Shown piece after piece: positions 6,357-14,631 of a DNA stretch of 28,286 bases. Origin of the DNA: JBIQLO01 sp044464175 (GTDB lineage: Bacteria; Planctomycetota; Phycisphaerae; Tepidisphaerales; Tepidisphaeraceae); contig JBIQLO010000027.1 of NCBI GenBank assembly GCA_044464175.1, positions 1 to 28,286 of the forward strand. Reading direction: 5' to 3'. The notes below the pieces were generated by a model that was not told where the DNA came from, searched no databases, and saw only the letters and a list, made by a program, of their open reading frames with translations. The first letter of the stretch is position 1. The number at the start of each line of letters is the position of its first letter. The position numbers and the translations under genes are program-made.

Positions 6357-7052
6357 ATGCCTGAATTCAGTGTCATTCTTCTGACCGCCGCGCCGCCGGG
6401 ACACGCCGGCGAAGCGGGCGGGGCGTTTGTGAAGGTGGATGGGCGGGAGGCGCTCCTCCGCAGCAGTGAATTATTTTTGAATCGCGATTCCATCAAACAG
6501 GTTCAGTTGGTCGTCGCCCAAGACGCCCTGGAGGATGCCAAACGGCGGTTTGCCGGGCATCTGAGCTTTTCCGGCGTGCGGCTGCTGGGAGGCGGGTCGG
6601 GCTGGCACCAGCAGATTGCGGCGGCGGCGGCCAATCTCGAGCCGGCGGCAACCCACGTGGTAATCCATGACGCGGCCCGGCCGGCCGTGCCCTATTCCGA
6701 CATCGACGCGCTGCTGGCGGAGGCCGAGCAGCACCCGGCGGTGACGCTGACGACGCCGCTGCGGGCCGGGCTGGTGGCGGTGGACGCCACCGGGCGCCCC
6801 ACCGCGTATCATCAGTCGGACGAATTTGTCGAACTGTTGACGCCGCGGGTGTTCCGTCGGGAGGTGTTTGAGGAAATGCTCAAAACGGGGGACCGGATTC
6901 CCGCGGAGCGTCTGCACCTGCTCAAAGGCTCGCCGCTGAACATCCGGATTGCCGGGTCGGGGGATGCCGCGCTGGCCAAGACGATGCTCAAGCATCTTCC
7001 CGCCCGAAAGGTGGCGCGATCCCTCAATCCCTTCGAGGAGGCGCAGTGGTGA
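6357..7052 (+). CDS. Degenerate IspD/CarS-like nucleotidyltransferase paralogue
   Basis: The 231-residue protein aligns by eye with IspD (MEP cytidylyltransferase) along its length: VVIHDAARPAV (about 101-111), a TPLRAGLVAVD strand, YHQSDEFVELLTPRVFRREVFEEML where IspD has its QTPQ segment, and LNIRIAGSGDAALAKTML where IspD has NLKITxxxDxxxA. The N-terminal nucleotide loop AAGxGxRMG is missing; the region reads LLTAAPPGHAGEAGGAFVKVDG. So the CTP-binding Arg and glycine-rich turn are not there. A full IspD is encoded at 16783, so this copy is probably a pseudo-enzyme or has another role. The SD is GGAG, 6 nt before the ATG. It is divergent from the HMA operon and followed by the anion transporter after 80 nt. 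Confidence 0.75.
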   Translation: MPEFSVILLTAAPPGHAGEAGGAFVKVDGREALLRSSELFLNRDSIKQVQLVVAQDALEDAKRRFAGHLSFSGVRLLGGGSGWHQQIAAAAANLEPAATHVVIHDAARPAVPYSDIDALLAEAEQHPAVTLTTPLRAGLVAVDATGRPTAYHQSDEFVELLTPRVFRREVFEEMLKTGDRIPAERLHLLKGSPLNIRIAGSGDAALAKTMLKHLPARKVARSLNPFEEAQW

Positions 7053-7132
7053 GCTGAAGCGACGAAGGGGGCTAAAGGGCTTTTTTCCTCCCTTCATGTC
7101 TTCGTGCCCGTTTGCCTTGGTGCCTCCGGTTC

Positions 7133-8383
7133 ATGCCTCCAGTCTCCAGCCATCTCCTCATGTGGATCGTCTTTGCCGCCACATACGTCGGCATCGCCTT
7201 TGGGCGATGGCCATGGCTGGCGTTGGATCGGACAGGGATCGCGATCCTGGGGGCGATTGCCATGCTGCTGCTCAGCGGCGTGAGCATCGAGCAGGCGTTC
7301 TCACCCCCGATCATCAATTATGAGACGCTCACCCTGCTGTTTGGGCTGATGATCTTCTCGGCCCAGCTCCAGACCGCGGGCTTCTACAACTGGTGCGGGC
7401 GGTTCATCGAAAAACTGGTGGAACGGCCAAGGTGGCTGGTGGCGGCGGTGGTGGCGGTCAGTGCGGGGCTTTCAGCGCTGCTGGCCAACGACATCGTCTG
7501 CCTGGCGTTCACGCCGATGCTGTGCGCTGCGCTGCGGCGGGCGCGGCACGATCCGATTCCCTACCTGGTCGCGCTGGCGACGGGGGCGAACATCGGATCG
7601 GCCGCGACGCTGATCGGAAATCCCCAGAACATGTACATCGGGTCTGTGGCGCATCTGCCGTTCCTGCACTATTTCCTGGTGATGCTTCCGGTGACGCTGG
7701 CGGCGCTGGGGCTGTGCTGGGGGTGCATCGTGGTTCTGTTCCACCGGCGGCTCGGAACGGCAGTGGCGGAGGCCGGAGGGGAGGCCGCGCCCCACCTGCC
7801 GCTGCAGCGGCGGCGCGTGGCCAAGTCGCTGATCCTTTTGGGGGCGGTGGTGGTCTGCTTCCTGGTCGCCCCCAGCCCCTGGCGGGCGGTGGCGGCGCTG
7901 GGAGGCGCCGGGGTATTGCTCTGCTCGCGCCGGGAACAGGGAGCGCGGCTCTATGAACAGGTCAACTGGAACCTGATTCTGCTGTTTATCGGGCTGTTCA
8001 TCGTCAACGGGGCGATGGAGCAGCGGCATCTGACCGACCAGCTGTTTGAGGCCGTGCGCCGGACGGGAGTGAATCTCGGGCGGCCGGTGGACCTGGCGGG
8101 GGTGACGCTGGCATTGAGCAACCTGGTTTCCAATGTGCCGGCCGTGCTGCTGCTGCAACCGGCGATTCCACTGCATGACCGCCAGGCGTGGTATCTGCTG
8201 GCGCTGGTGAGCACATGGGCGGGAAACCTGACCCTGGTGGGGTCGATTGCGAACTTGATCGTGGCCGAATCGGCCGCCACCTTCGGGGTTCGGCTGGACT
8301 TGAAGACCTACTGCCTGGTGGGGATTCCCCTGACGCTGCTGAGCGTGGCGCTGGGAACGGCATGGATCATCGCCGTGCTTTGA
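7133..8383 (+). CDS. ArsB/CitMHS-type (SLC13-like, YbiR-like) anion transporter
   Basis: This is a hydrophobic protein of 416 residues with about ten membrane segments. It has an inverted-repeat layout: the first half contains ALLANDIVCLAFTPML and ATGANIGSAATLIGNPQNMYIG, the second half NLVSNVPAVLLLQP and TWAGNLTLVGSIANLIV. These paired motifs (an SNDxx-type loop and TxxNxGSxxTxIGNPQN) are typical of ArsB, CitMHS and YbiR carriers. The substrate cannot be told; no arsenic genes are near. The ATG at 7133 was chosen; a TTG at 7112 and an ATG at 7160 are alternatives and none has a good SD. It is convergent with the FAD/Fe-S oxidase. Confidence 0.85.
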   Translation: MPPVSSHLLMWIVFAATYVGIAFGRWPWLALDRTGIAILGAIAMLLLSGVSIEQAFSPPIINYETLTLLFGLMIFSAQLQTAGFYNWCGRFIEKLVERPRWLVAAVVAVSAGLSALLANDIVCLAFTPMLCAALRRARHDPIPYLVALATGANIGSAATLIGNPQNMYIGSVAHLPFLHYFLVMLPVTLAALGLCWGCIVVLFHRRLGTAVAEAGGEAAPHLPLQRRRVAKSLILLGAVVVCFLVAPSPWRAVAALGGAGVLLCSRREQGARLYEQVNWNLILLFIGLFIVNGAMEQRHLTDQLFEAVRRTGVNLGRPVDLAGVTLALSNLVSNVPAVLLLQPAIPLHDRQAWYLLALVSTWAGNLTLVGSIANLIVAESAATFGVRLDLKTYCLVGIPLTLLSVALGTAWIIAVL

Positions 8384-8401
8384 GGTCAATCCTCACCCGC
8401 A

Positions 8402-8422
8402 AACGGCCTGTTGGAGGCCGTT
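8402..8422. terminator. Hairpin between the convergent transporter and FAD/Fe-S oxidase
   Basis: AACGGCC (8402-8408) and GGCCGTT (8416-8422) form a perfect 7-bp stem with a 7-nt loop, 18 nt after the transporter stop. It could serve both strands as an end-of-transcript structure. There is no long T tract. Confidence 0.4.
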
Positions 8423-8484
8423 GCGATCTTCAACGAATGCTGCCTGCAGAGCAGCCCCGTCAGGCTGCATGCCGATTTTGCGGC

Positions 8485-11400
8485 TCAATCCATCCGACGT
8501 TTCATCCGCCACAGCAACCCCACTGCCAGCGCCACCCCGGCCGCTGCGGCAGCGGTTTTGACTCCCGCGCGGAACTGGGCCGAGCGGCGCTCCCGCAGCA
8601 GGTAATCTTCGGGACGGCCCCGGCCTGTTTCCCTTTGATGTTTGGCCAGTTGCAGCACCTGCGCCATGTGCAGCGCGGTCCGGTCGGTGCATTGGGATAT
8701 CTGCTCCCGGCAACTGAAGCCGTCGGCAACGATGATCGCCTGTTCGTCCAGTTTCTCCACCTCCGGCAGCAGGACGCGCCGGCCGCAGGCGACGGCCACA
8801 TCATAATGCTCCCCCTCCTCAAACCCGAACGCCCCGGCCATGCCACAGCAGCCGGTTTCTGGAATCTGTAATTTCAGCCCTATCTCCTCCAGCACCGCCT
8901 TTTCGTTATAGAGTTTGCCGTAGGTCCGGTCGTTGAGCGTCTCCAGCGATTTCTGGTGACAATGCCCATGCAGCAGCGCCCGGGCATGTAGTTGCGGCAC
9001 TTTGTAATGAGGCGCTTTTTTCCGCAGGAAGTCGCTTAGGAGGAACGTCTGGCCCTGAAGGCGTTTGGCATCCTCGTCATTGGGAAGCATGTTGGTCAGT
9101 TCATCCTGAAAGACCGCCCAGCAGCTTGGCTCCAGAACCACCATGGGTACGCCGGCGCGAATCTGCGGGCGGAGCTTTTCCAGAATGTCCAACAACCAGC
9201 GCCGGGCCATGTTCAAAAAACCGTAGTCATACAGCGGACGACCGCAGCAGACATCCATCAGCGGCGTCTCGACGCGAAAGCCGGCATCCTCCAGCACCTC
9301 CACAGCGGCCTTGGCCGTTTCGGGATGGAAATGGTTGTTGAACGTGTCGGGCCAAAGCATCACCGGCTGGCCCGTCATCCGTTTCTGCGGGCGGTTCTTG
9401 AACCAATGCTGGAACGTTTCAGGGGCGAAGGGGGGAATCTGCCGCCGCTGATCCATCCCCGCCAGCCATTTGGCCACACTTCGCAGCCCCGGCATCTGCG
9501 TCACGGCGTTGGCCAGCATCGGCGCAACGCTTGCCAGGCGCGACCAGATGTGAATCCACCCGAAGGCGAAGGCGTGGCGCGGTCGGATTTTTCCCTCGTA
9601 GTAGTGCGACAGAAATTCCGCTTTGTACGTCGCCATGTCCACATTGACGGGGCAGTCCCCCTTGCATCCTTTACAGGAGAGGCACAGATCGAGCGAACTT
9701 TTCACCTCCTCGCTCTTCCAGCCGTCGGTGATCACCTCTCCGTTCATCATCTCCCAGAGCATGCGCGCCCGCCCGCGGGTGGAGTGCTTTTCCTCGCGCG
9801 TGACCATGTAGCTGGGACACATCGTCTGCTCGCCGTGGCGGCGGCATTCGCCCACCCCCACACAGCGCAGGGCGGCCCGGGCGAAGGAGTGGCGGTCGGC
9901 GGTGAAACTGAAATGCGTTTTGGGCTGGGGTGGATTGTAATCCGGGCCCAGACGCAGGTTCTCCACAATCGTGTATGGATCCACCACCTTGCCCGGATTC
10001 ATCTTTCCCTGCGGGTCCCAGATCGCTTTGAACTCCCGGAACGCCTCAATCAATTCGGGGCCGAACATCTTGGGCAGGAACTGCGCCTTGGACTGGCCGT
10101 CCCCATGTTCGCCGGAGATGCTCCCGCCGTGACGGACCACCAGGCTGGTCGCCTCATCCATGAAATGCTCATAGTTCCTGACCCCTTCGGCGGTGTAAAA
10201 GTCAAAGGGGACGCGGCAGTGGATGCACCCCTGCCCCAGGTGGCCATAGAGGGAGGGATGATAGTCATACTTATCGAACAGCGCCCGCAGGTCGCGGAGA
10301 TACCCCGCCACTTCAGGGATCGGCACGGCCGAGTCCTCCCACCCTTCCCAGGTGTCGGGCATGCCCGGCACCCAGGCGGTGGAGCCCAGGCTCCCTTCCC
10401 GCACCTTCCAGATCATCTTCTCCTGCGTGGGATCATCATACAGCTTCATGCTGGGAGGGTTCTTCTCCTTGCCGATCGCCTCCATGCAGCGCCTGGCCTG
10501 ATCGTCGGTGTCCTTCTTGCTGTCGCCGCCAAATTCCACCAGCAGAAATCCGCCGCCCGGCGGCAGGAGCGCCAGATTGGCGTTCTGGTCCCCCTTGTCC
10601 TTGACGTACTTGAAGAGCAGGTGATCCATTCCCTCCAGGCCGGTCGGATTGAACTTGAGGATTTCCAGCAGGTGCTCGGCCGAGGTGTAGATGTCGGGAT
10701 AGCCGAAGATGACCAGCGTGCGGGCCCTGGGCTCGGGCACCAGTTTCAGCGTCGCGTTGAGAATGGTGACGCAGGTCCCCTCGGTGCCGACCAGCGCCCG
10801 GGCGACGTTGAATCCGTTTTCCGACAGCAGCTCATCCAGGTTGTACCCGGAGACGCGACGATCGAGCTTGGGAAAGCCGGTGCGGATCTGATCGGCGTAC
10901 TTGTCCCGCAGCGCCTTGAGCTTGCCATAAATTTCCCCCCGCCGCCCGCCGGCGCGGATGAAGCCGTCCAGTTCCGCCTCGCTGGTGGGACCGACGCGGA
11001 GTTTGAGCCCGCCGTAGGTGAGAATTTCCATCGATTCAGTGTTGTCGCTGACGCGCAGGCCCAAGCCGTTGTTTTTGCACATGAGCGAATGGACGCCGCA
11101 GGAGTTGTTGCCCAGCATGCCCCCCAGCGTGCAGTGGTCGTGCGTTTCAGGGTCGGGGCCGAAATTCAGCCCGTGCTCGCGCACCGCCTTGTGGCGCAGC
11201 GCATCCAGCACGCACCCCGGCTCGACGGTCGCCAGGCGCTTGTCTGGATCTATGGAGAGAATGTTGTTGACATATTTGGAGAAATCCATGACCACCGCGA
11301 CATTGCAGCACTGGCCACACAGGCTCGTGCCGCCGCCGCGGGCCAGGATCGGCGCGCCATACTGCCGCGCCAATTCCACCGTCCGCTCCACGTCGGCAAT

Positions 11401-11628
11401 GTGGCGGGGAATCACCACCCCGATGGGAACCTGCCGGTAATTGGAGCCGTCTGTGGCGTAGAGGGCGCGCGAGCCGTCATCAAAGCGCACCTCTCCCTCG
11501 AGCGTGGCGCGCAGCTCGGCCGCCAGGGTTTGGGCATCGACTCCATGGGAAGTGCGGGTATCATCCACGTGCTGGCGTTGAAATCGATCGGATTCGGTCT
11601 TCTGACGAAGGGTGGTCAGCGTGCTCAT
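8485..11628 (-). CDS. Fused FAD-binding and [4Fe-4S] oxidase, D-lactate/2-hydroxyglutarate dehydrogenase-like, with C-terminal membrane tail
   Basis: The 1047-residue protein joins a GlcD/Dld-type flavin half to a GlpC/LutA-like Fe-S half. Residues 60-300 form the FAD_binding_4 (PCMH) domain with ARGGGTSLCGQCCN (97-109) and LGGMLGNNSCG (168-178). Residues 300-555 form the FAD-oxidase C domain, with GHLGQGCIHCR (462-472) and SGEHGDG (505-511). Cysteines 589, 595, 604 and CLSCKGCKGDCP (649-660) supply Fe-S ligands. CCG motifs lie at 794-796 and 927-929. The family oxidises D-2-hydroxyacids and passes electrons to the membrane chain. Residues 1021-1040 are a hydrophobic stretch followed by RMKRRMD, an extra membrane anchor. 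The SD AAAGGA lies 7 nt before the ATG at 11628. The gene stands alone. Confidence 0.9.
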   Translation of the reverse strand: MSTLTTLRQKTESDRFQRQHVDDTRTSHGVDAQTLAAELRATLEGEVRFDDGSRALYATDGSNYRQVPIGVVIPRHIADVERTVELARQYGAPILARGGGTSLCGQCCNVAVVMDFSKYVNNILSIDPDKRLATVEPGCVLDALRHKAVREHGLNFGPDPETHDHCTLGGMLGNNSCGVHSLMCKNNGLGLRVSDNTESMEILTYGGLKLRVGPTSEAELDGFIRAGGRRGEIYGKLKALRDKYADQIRTGFPKLDRRVSGYNLDELLSENGFNVARALVGTEGTCVTILNATLKLVPEPRARTLVIFGYPDIYTSAEHLLEILKFNPTGLEGMDHLLFKYVKDKGDQNANLALLPPGGGFLLVEFGGDSKKDTDDQARRCMEAIGKEKNPPSMKLYDDPTQEKMIWKVREGSLGSTAWVPGMPDTWEGWEDSAVPIPEVAGYLRDLRALFDKYDYHPSLYGHLGQGCIHCRVPFDFYTAEGVRNYEHFMDEATSLVVRHGGSISGEHGDGQSKAQFLPKMFGPELIEAFREFKAIWDPQGKMNPGKVVDPYTIVENLRLGPDYNPPQPKTHFSFTADRHSFARAALRCVGVGECRRHGEQTMCPSYMVTREEKHSTRGRARMLWEMMNGEVITDGWKSEEVKSSLDLCLSCKGCKGDCPVNVDMATYKAEFLSHYYEGKIRPRHAFAFGWIHIWSRLASVAPMLANAVTQMPGLRSVAKWLAGMDQRRQIPPFAPETFQHWFKNRPQKRMTGQPVMLWPDTFNNHFHPETAKAAVEVLEDAGFRVETPLMDVCCGRPLYDYGFLNMARRWLLDILEKLRPQIRAGVPMVVLEPSCWAVFQDELTNMLPNDEDAKRLQGQTFLLSDFLRKKAPHYKVPQLHARALLHGHCHQKSLETLNDRTYGKLYNEKAVLEEIGLKLQIPETGCCGMAGAFGFEEGEHYDVAVACGRRVLLPEVEKLDEQAIIVADGFSCREQISQCTDRTALHMAQVLQLAKHQRETGRGRPEDYLLRERRSAQFRAGVKTAAAAAGVALAVGLLWRMKRRMD

Positions 11629-11707
11629 GTATCAATCCTTTCCAGAATGCAAATGCAATGCTCATACCGTACGCCCGCCGAAGGGCGCGCGCACAGGGAG
11701 AAATTTG

Positions 11708-11725
11708 GCCCGCACGATTGCGGGC
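11708..11725. repeat. Short hairpin in the divergent region upstream of the secreted protein
   Basis: GCCCGCA (11708-11714) and TGCGGGC (11719-11725) form a perfect 7-bp stem with loop CGAT. It is followed by TCCGGATTTCGGAATTC-type text resembling that near 750-770 and 15840-15860. It lies in the 160-bp gap between two divergent genes. Confidence 0.4.
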
Positions 11726-11788
11726 TCCGGATTTCGGAATTCAAGGTGCCTGAGGACATCTCCTTCCAAATCCGAATCCCCAGTCCGG

Positions 11789-13204
11789 ATGACCTTCCTG
11801 CTGGCGGTGTTCGCGATGCTTCTCTGGCCGGTTTCCTTCGCCGAAGCCCAATCCATGCCTTCGACCTCCATCCCGCATTTCTCGCGGGATGGGCGGATTC
11901 TGCACCAGTATGAGCCGGGGCAGTCGATCTTCATCCGCACGCTCTTCAAACTGCGCCCACCGTTCATCGCCGAGACGCCGGGGTTACTGGCGAAGGTGAA
12001 GGAGGCGGGCGTCAACGTGCTGACGGCCGGGTTCTTCGCCAATCCGGGGGACCACCGCGAGTTCAAGACGTACCAGATGTGGGCCGAGGACTTCCAGCAA
12101 CGGTGGGGGCTGACGCTGGCGGTGTCCAGGCAGGCGGGGATGCCATTGTGTCTCCTCGGGGATGATTTCGCCCGTTTTCCGCGCGAACTGCACGCGGTTT
12201 TGACGCTCCCCTGGGCGCCCCATGCCGTGAAGACCGCCGTCACCGCCGCGCGCGACAGCCACCGGGTCATCTGCATTGAGATGATGGATGAGGTGAACGC
12301 GATCTGGGGCGACACCCCCCGCCCCACCGACGGGCGCTGGCAAAAGAAGCGCCCCCCCATCCCGGATGATGCCTTTGTGAAGTTGATGCAGATCATCAAC
12401 AGCGTTCCCAATCGCCCGCCCCTCACCTGGCCGGTCGTCAACTGGTCCTCCCCCGAAGCGGCCAAGGCGTGGATGGGCGATCCCGTCTTCTCCGACTACG
12501 CCACCCACTACTGGTATCCCGGCGAGTTCGCGAGCATCTCGCAAAACGCCCTGGACATGGACTACCGAATTGACGTGCGCCAGAAAGTGCTCCCCCCGAA
12601 CCGCCCGTTCCTGGTGCTGACCAAAGTAACCGGGGCCTTCTACACCAAGCAAGGGCCCGGCGGGCAGTACACGCCCAAACAGGACAAGCTGGTGGATGCG
12701 CCCTACACCCCCGTGTCGGTGGCGGCGCAGATCATGCGGGCGGCGGCCTTGGGGGCGGCGGGCGTGCGGGTTTACGCCTTTGACAGCCTCTGGGCCCAGC
12801 AGCGCCGGGAGGCGGCGGTGGGCGAGACCGTGGAGACGGGAACCAATCCGCTCACCGGGATCGGCCTGGACCGCTGGCGGGCGATGTCGGCGGCGTTTCA
12901 CCTGATCGAAAAGATCGAGCCGATCCTGCTGGACCGCCAGTTGCCGGCCGACGACTGGGGCCAACCCTACACCACCACCGCCCGGCAGGGGGCGGACGGG
13001 CGGATTTTCATGGTGGTCAGCAACTCCGACCAGACACAGACCCATGCGTTGCGCCTCGAGCCGTATCTCTATCCCGGCGGGACGATCCGGCAGTTCACGC
13101 TGCTGGGGGAGCATTTGACGGAAGAGGCCCTGCAGACGCCGCCGAAGTCGCTGACGCTCAAGCCGGGGGCCTCCGTGGTGTGGCTGTTCAGGCCCAAGGC
13201 CTGA
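11789..13204 (+). CDS. Secreted protein of unknown family, possible glycoside-hydrolase-like barrel
   Basis: Translation from the ATG at 11789 gives 471 residues with a clean signal peptide (MTFLLAVFAMLLWPVSFAEA, likely cut after AEA at 20). The longer open frame upstream is repeat-like and was left out. The body has features of a TIM-barrel hydrolase: LLAKVKEAGVNVLTAGFFANPG (about 66-87), VICIEMMDEVNAIWGD (160-175) ending a strand with acidic residues, and SDYATHYWYPGE. The end (SLTLKPGASVVWLFRP) resembles the beta-sandwich cap common after such barrels. I cannot assign a family; Glu164, Asp167 or Glu168 are candidate acids by inference. There is no strong SD. folK follows after 41 nt. Confidence 0.7.
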   Translation: MTFLLAVFAMLLWPVSFAEAQSMPSTSIPHFSRDGRILHQYEPGQSIFIRTLFKLRPPFIAETPGLLAKVKEAGVNVLTAGFFANPGDHREFKTYQMWAEDFQQRWGLTLAVSRQAGMPLCLLGDDFARFPRELHAVLTLPWAPHAVKTAVTAARDSHRVICIEMMDEVNAIWGDTPRPTDGRWQKKRPPIPDDAFVKLMQIINSVPNRPPLTWPVVNWSSPEAAKAWMGDPVFSDYATHYWYPGEFASISQNALDMDYRIDVRQKVLPPNRPFLVLTKVTGAFYTKQGPGGQYTPKQDKLVDAPYTPVSVAAQIMRAAALGAAGVRVYAFDSLWAQQRREAAVGETVETGTNPLTGIGLDRWRAMSAAFHLIEKIEPILLDRQLPADDWGQPYTTTARQGADGRIFMVVSNSDQTQTHALRLEPYLYPGGTIRQFTLLGEHLTEEALQTPPKSLTLKPGASVVWLFRPKA

Positions 13205-13245
13205 GCCCTGCCCCTGGCGACCCGCCTGCCCTATACTGGCGCTCT

Positions 13246-13740
13246 ATGTCCACCGCCGCCATCGCGCTTGGAGCCAATCTGGGCGACCGCCGCCGCAACA
13301 TCGAGTCGGCGCTGGCGCTGTTGGCAAGCGCGCCCACCGTGCGCGTGGTGAAGGTTTCGACGCTGCTGGAGAATCCGGCCGTGGGGGGACCGGCCGGCGC
13401 GCCGGATTTCCTCAATGCCGCCGCCGTGCTGGAGACGGAACTGTCGCCCGAAGCGCTGCTGGATCGGCTGCTGGAGATCGAGCGGGGGCTGGGGCGCGTG
13501 CGCGGGGCGGCGGAGAAACGGAACGACCCGCGCCCGATTGACCTGGACCTGCTCTTGTACGAGGATCGAGTCGTCCGCACCGACCGGCTGGCGCTGCCCC
13601 ATCCGCGCATGCACCAGCGGCGGTTTGTCCTTCAACCGCTGGCCGAAATTGCCCCCAGGCTGGTCCATCCGGCCCTGGGGAAAACCATCGGAGAACTGTT
13701 CGAGCAACTGACCCATGAATGTGCTGCACACGATCGCTGA
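13246..13740 (+). CDS. folK: 2-amino-4-hydroxy-6-hydroxymethyldihydropteridine pyrophosphokinase
   Basis: FolK transfers pyrophosphate from ATP to 6-hydroxymethyl-dihydropterin in folate synthesis. The 164-residue product fits the family: ALGANLGDRRRNI (7-19), a substrate loop, FLNAAAVLET (55-64), the signature KRNDPRPIDLDLLL (91-104) with its paired aspartates, and LPHPRMHQRRFVLQPLAEIAP. The ATG at 13246 starts exactly at the conserved N-terminus. TATACT (13232-13237) lies 8 nt before it with no SD between, suggesting a leaderless transcript. The last 26 nt overlap panC in another frame, so the two are coupled. Confidence 0.95.
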   Translation: MSTAAIALGANLGDRRRNIESALALLASAPTVRVVKVSTLLENPAVGGPAGAPDFLNAAAVLETELSPEALLDRLLEIERGLGRVRGAAEKRNDPRPIDLDLLLYEDRVVRTDRLALPHPRMHQRRFVLQPLAEIAPRLVHPALGKTIGELFEQLTHECAAHDR

Positions 13741-14581
13741 AGTTCGCCGGAGCCGCGGGGGCCTGGGGCGCCTGGCTCTGGTGCCGACAATGGGGGCGCT
13801 GCACGCCGGGCACCTGTCGCTGATTGAGATCGCCCGGCGCAACGCGCCGGCCGTGGCGGTTTCGATCTTCGTCAACCCCACGCAGTTCGGAGCCAACGAG
13901 GATTTCAACCGCTATCCCCGCCCCATTGAGGCGGATTTGGAAAAATGCGAGCAGGCCGGGGTCGATCTGGTCTTCAATCCCGCGCCAGAGGAGATGTATC
14001 CCTCCTCGGCCGGGGCGTCCGGCACGGCGGTCATCGTGGATGTGCCGGCGCTGACGGGGGTTCTGGAGGGGAAGCATCGGCCGGGGCATTTTCGGGGTGT
14101 CTGCCAGGTGGTGGGCAAGCTGTTCAACATCATACAGCCGGAAATCGCGGTCTTCGGGCAGAAGGACTACCAGCAGTTCCGCGTGTTGTCGGCCATGACG
14201 GACGCGCTGAACTTCCCGGTGGAACTGGTGATGGCGCCGACGCTGCGCGACCCGGACGGGCTGGCGATGTCCAGCCGCAACCAGTATCTCTCGGGGGATG
14301 AGCGGCGGCGGGCGCTGTCGATCAGCCGGGCGCTCTTTTCGGCCCGCAGCGAGTTTGAAGGGGGCATCCGCCAGACCAACCGGCTGATCGCGCTGATGCA
14401 GCGCATCCTGCTAGACAAGGGGGAGAACCTGGGGCATGTGCCGCTGGCGATCGACTATGTGGCGGCGGTCGATGCCCGGACGCTGCAGCCGGTGCTGTCG
14501 GTGGACCAGCCGACCGTCCTGACCATCGCCGCCCGCGTGGGATCGACGCGGCTGATCGACAACCTGATGTTGAACCCCTGA
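13715..14581 (+). CDS. panC: Pantothenate synthetase (pantoate-beta-alanine ligase)
   Basis: PanC joins pantoate and beta-alanine with ATP to make pantothenate, the precursor of coenzyme A. The 288-residue product shows PTMGALHAGHLSLI (24-37, the HxGH nucleotide motif), SIFVNPTQFGANEDFNRYPR (50-69), GHFRGVCQVVGKLFNIIQPE, FGQKDYQQ, and the KMSKS-equivalent MSSRNQYLS. All expected catalytic segments are present. The reading frame begins 26 nt before the folK stop. The gene is convergent with the DUF3179 gene; a hairpin lies just after its stop. Confidence 0.97.
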   Translation: MNVLHTIAEVRRSRGGLGRLALVPTMGALHAGHLSLIEIARRNAPAVAVSIFVNPTQFGANEDFNRYPRPIEADLEKCEQAGVDLVFNPAPEEMYPSSAGASGTAVIVDVPALTGVLEGKHRPGHFRGVCQVVGKLFNIIQPEIAVFGQKDYQQFRVLSAMTDALNFPVELVMAPTLRDPDGLAMSSRNQYLSGDERRRALSISRALFSARSEFEGGIRQTNRLIALMQRILLDKGENLGHVPLAIDYVAAVDARTLQPVLSVDQPTVLTIAARVGSTRLIDNLMLNP

Positions 14582-14599
14582 TCGAGCCATTGTTGTCCT

Positions 14600-14627
14600 T
14601 GCAGGGCGGGGGCGGCTCACCCCTGCA
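14600..14627. terminator. Hairpin between convergent panC and DUF3179 genes
   Basis: TGCAGGG (14600-14606) pairs with CCCTGCA (14621-14627) around a 14-nt GC-rich loop. It lies in the 50-bp gap between the two stop codons and may act for both strands. No T tract is present. Confidence 0.35.
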
Positions 14628-14631
14628 TGCC

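Noticed and set aside
7061..7104. Terminator between the IspD paralogue and the transporter
   Set aside because: There is a six-T run, but only weak six-base pairing (GAAGGG with CCCTTC, 20-nt loop), with the T run inside the loop rather than after the stem.
8485..11628. Calling the FAD/Fe-S fusion part of the lut operon (LutA/LutB)
   Set aside because: Its architecture is FAD_binding_4 plus CCG domains (Dld/GlpC fusion), and it is 16 kb away from lutBC on its own; it is a D-type 2-hydroxyacid dehydrogenase instead.
9325..11913. Long plus-strand open frame of 862 residues
   Set aside because: It is the antisense of the well-supported FAD/Fe-S oxidase and shows the usual Arg/His/Gln-rich shadow composition.
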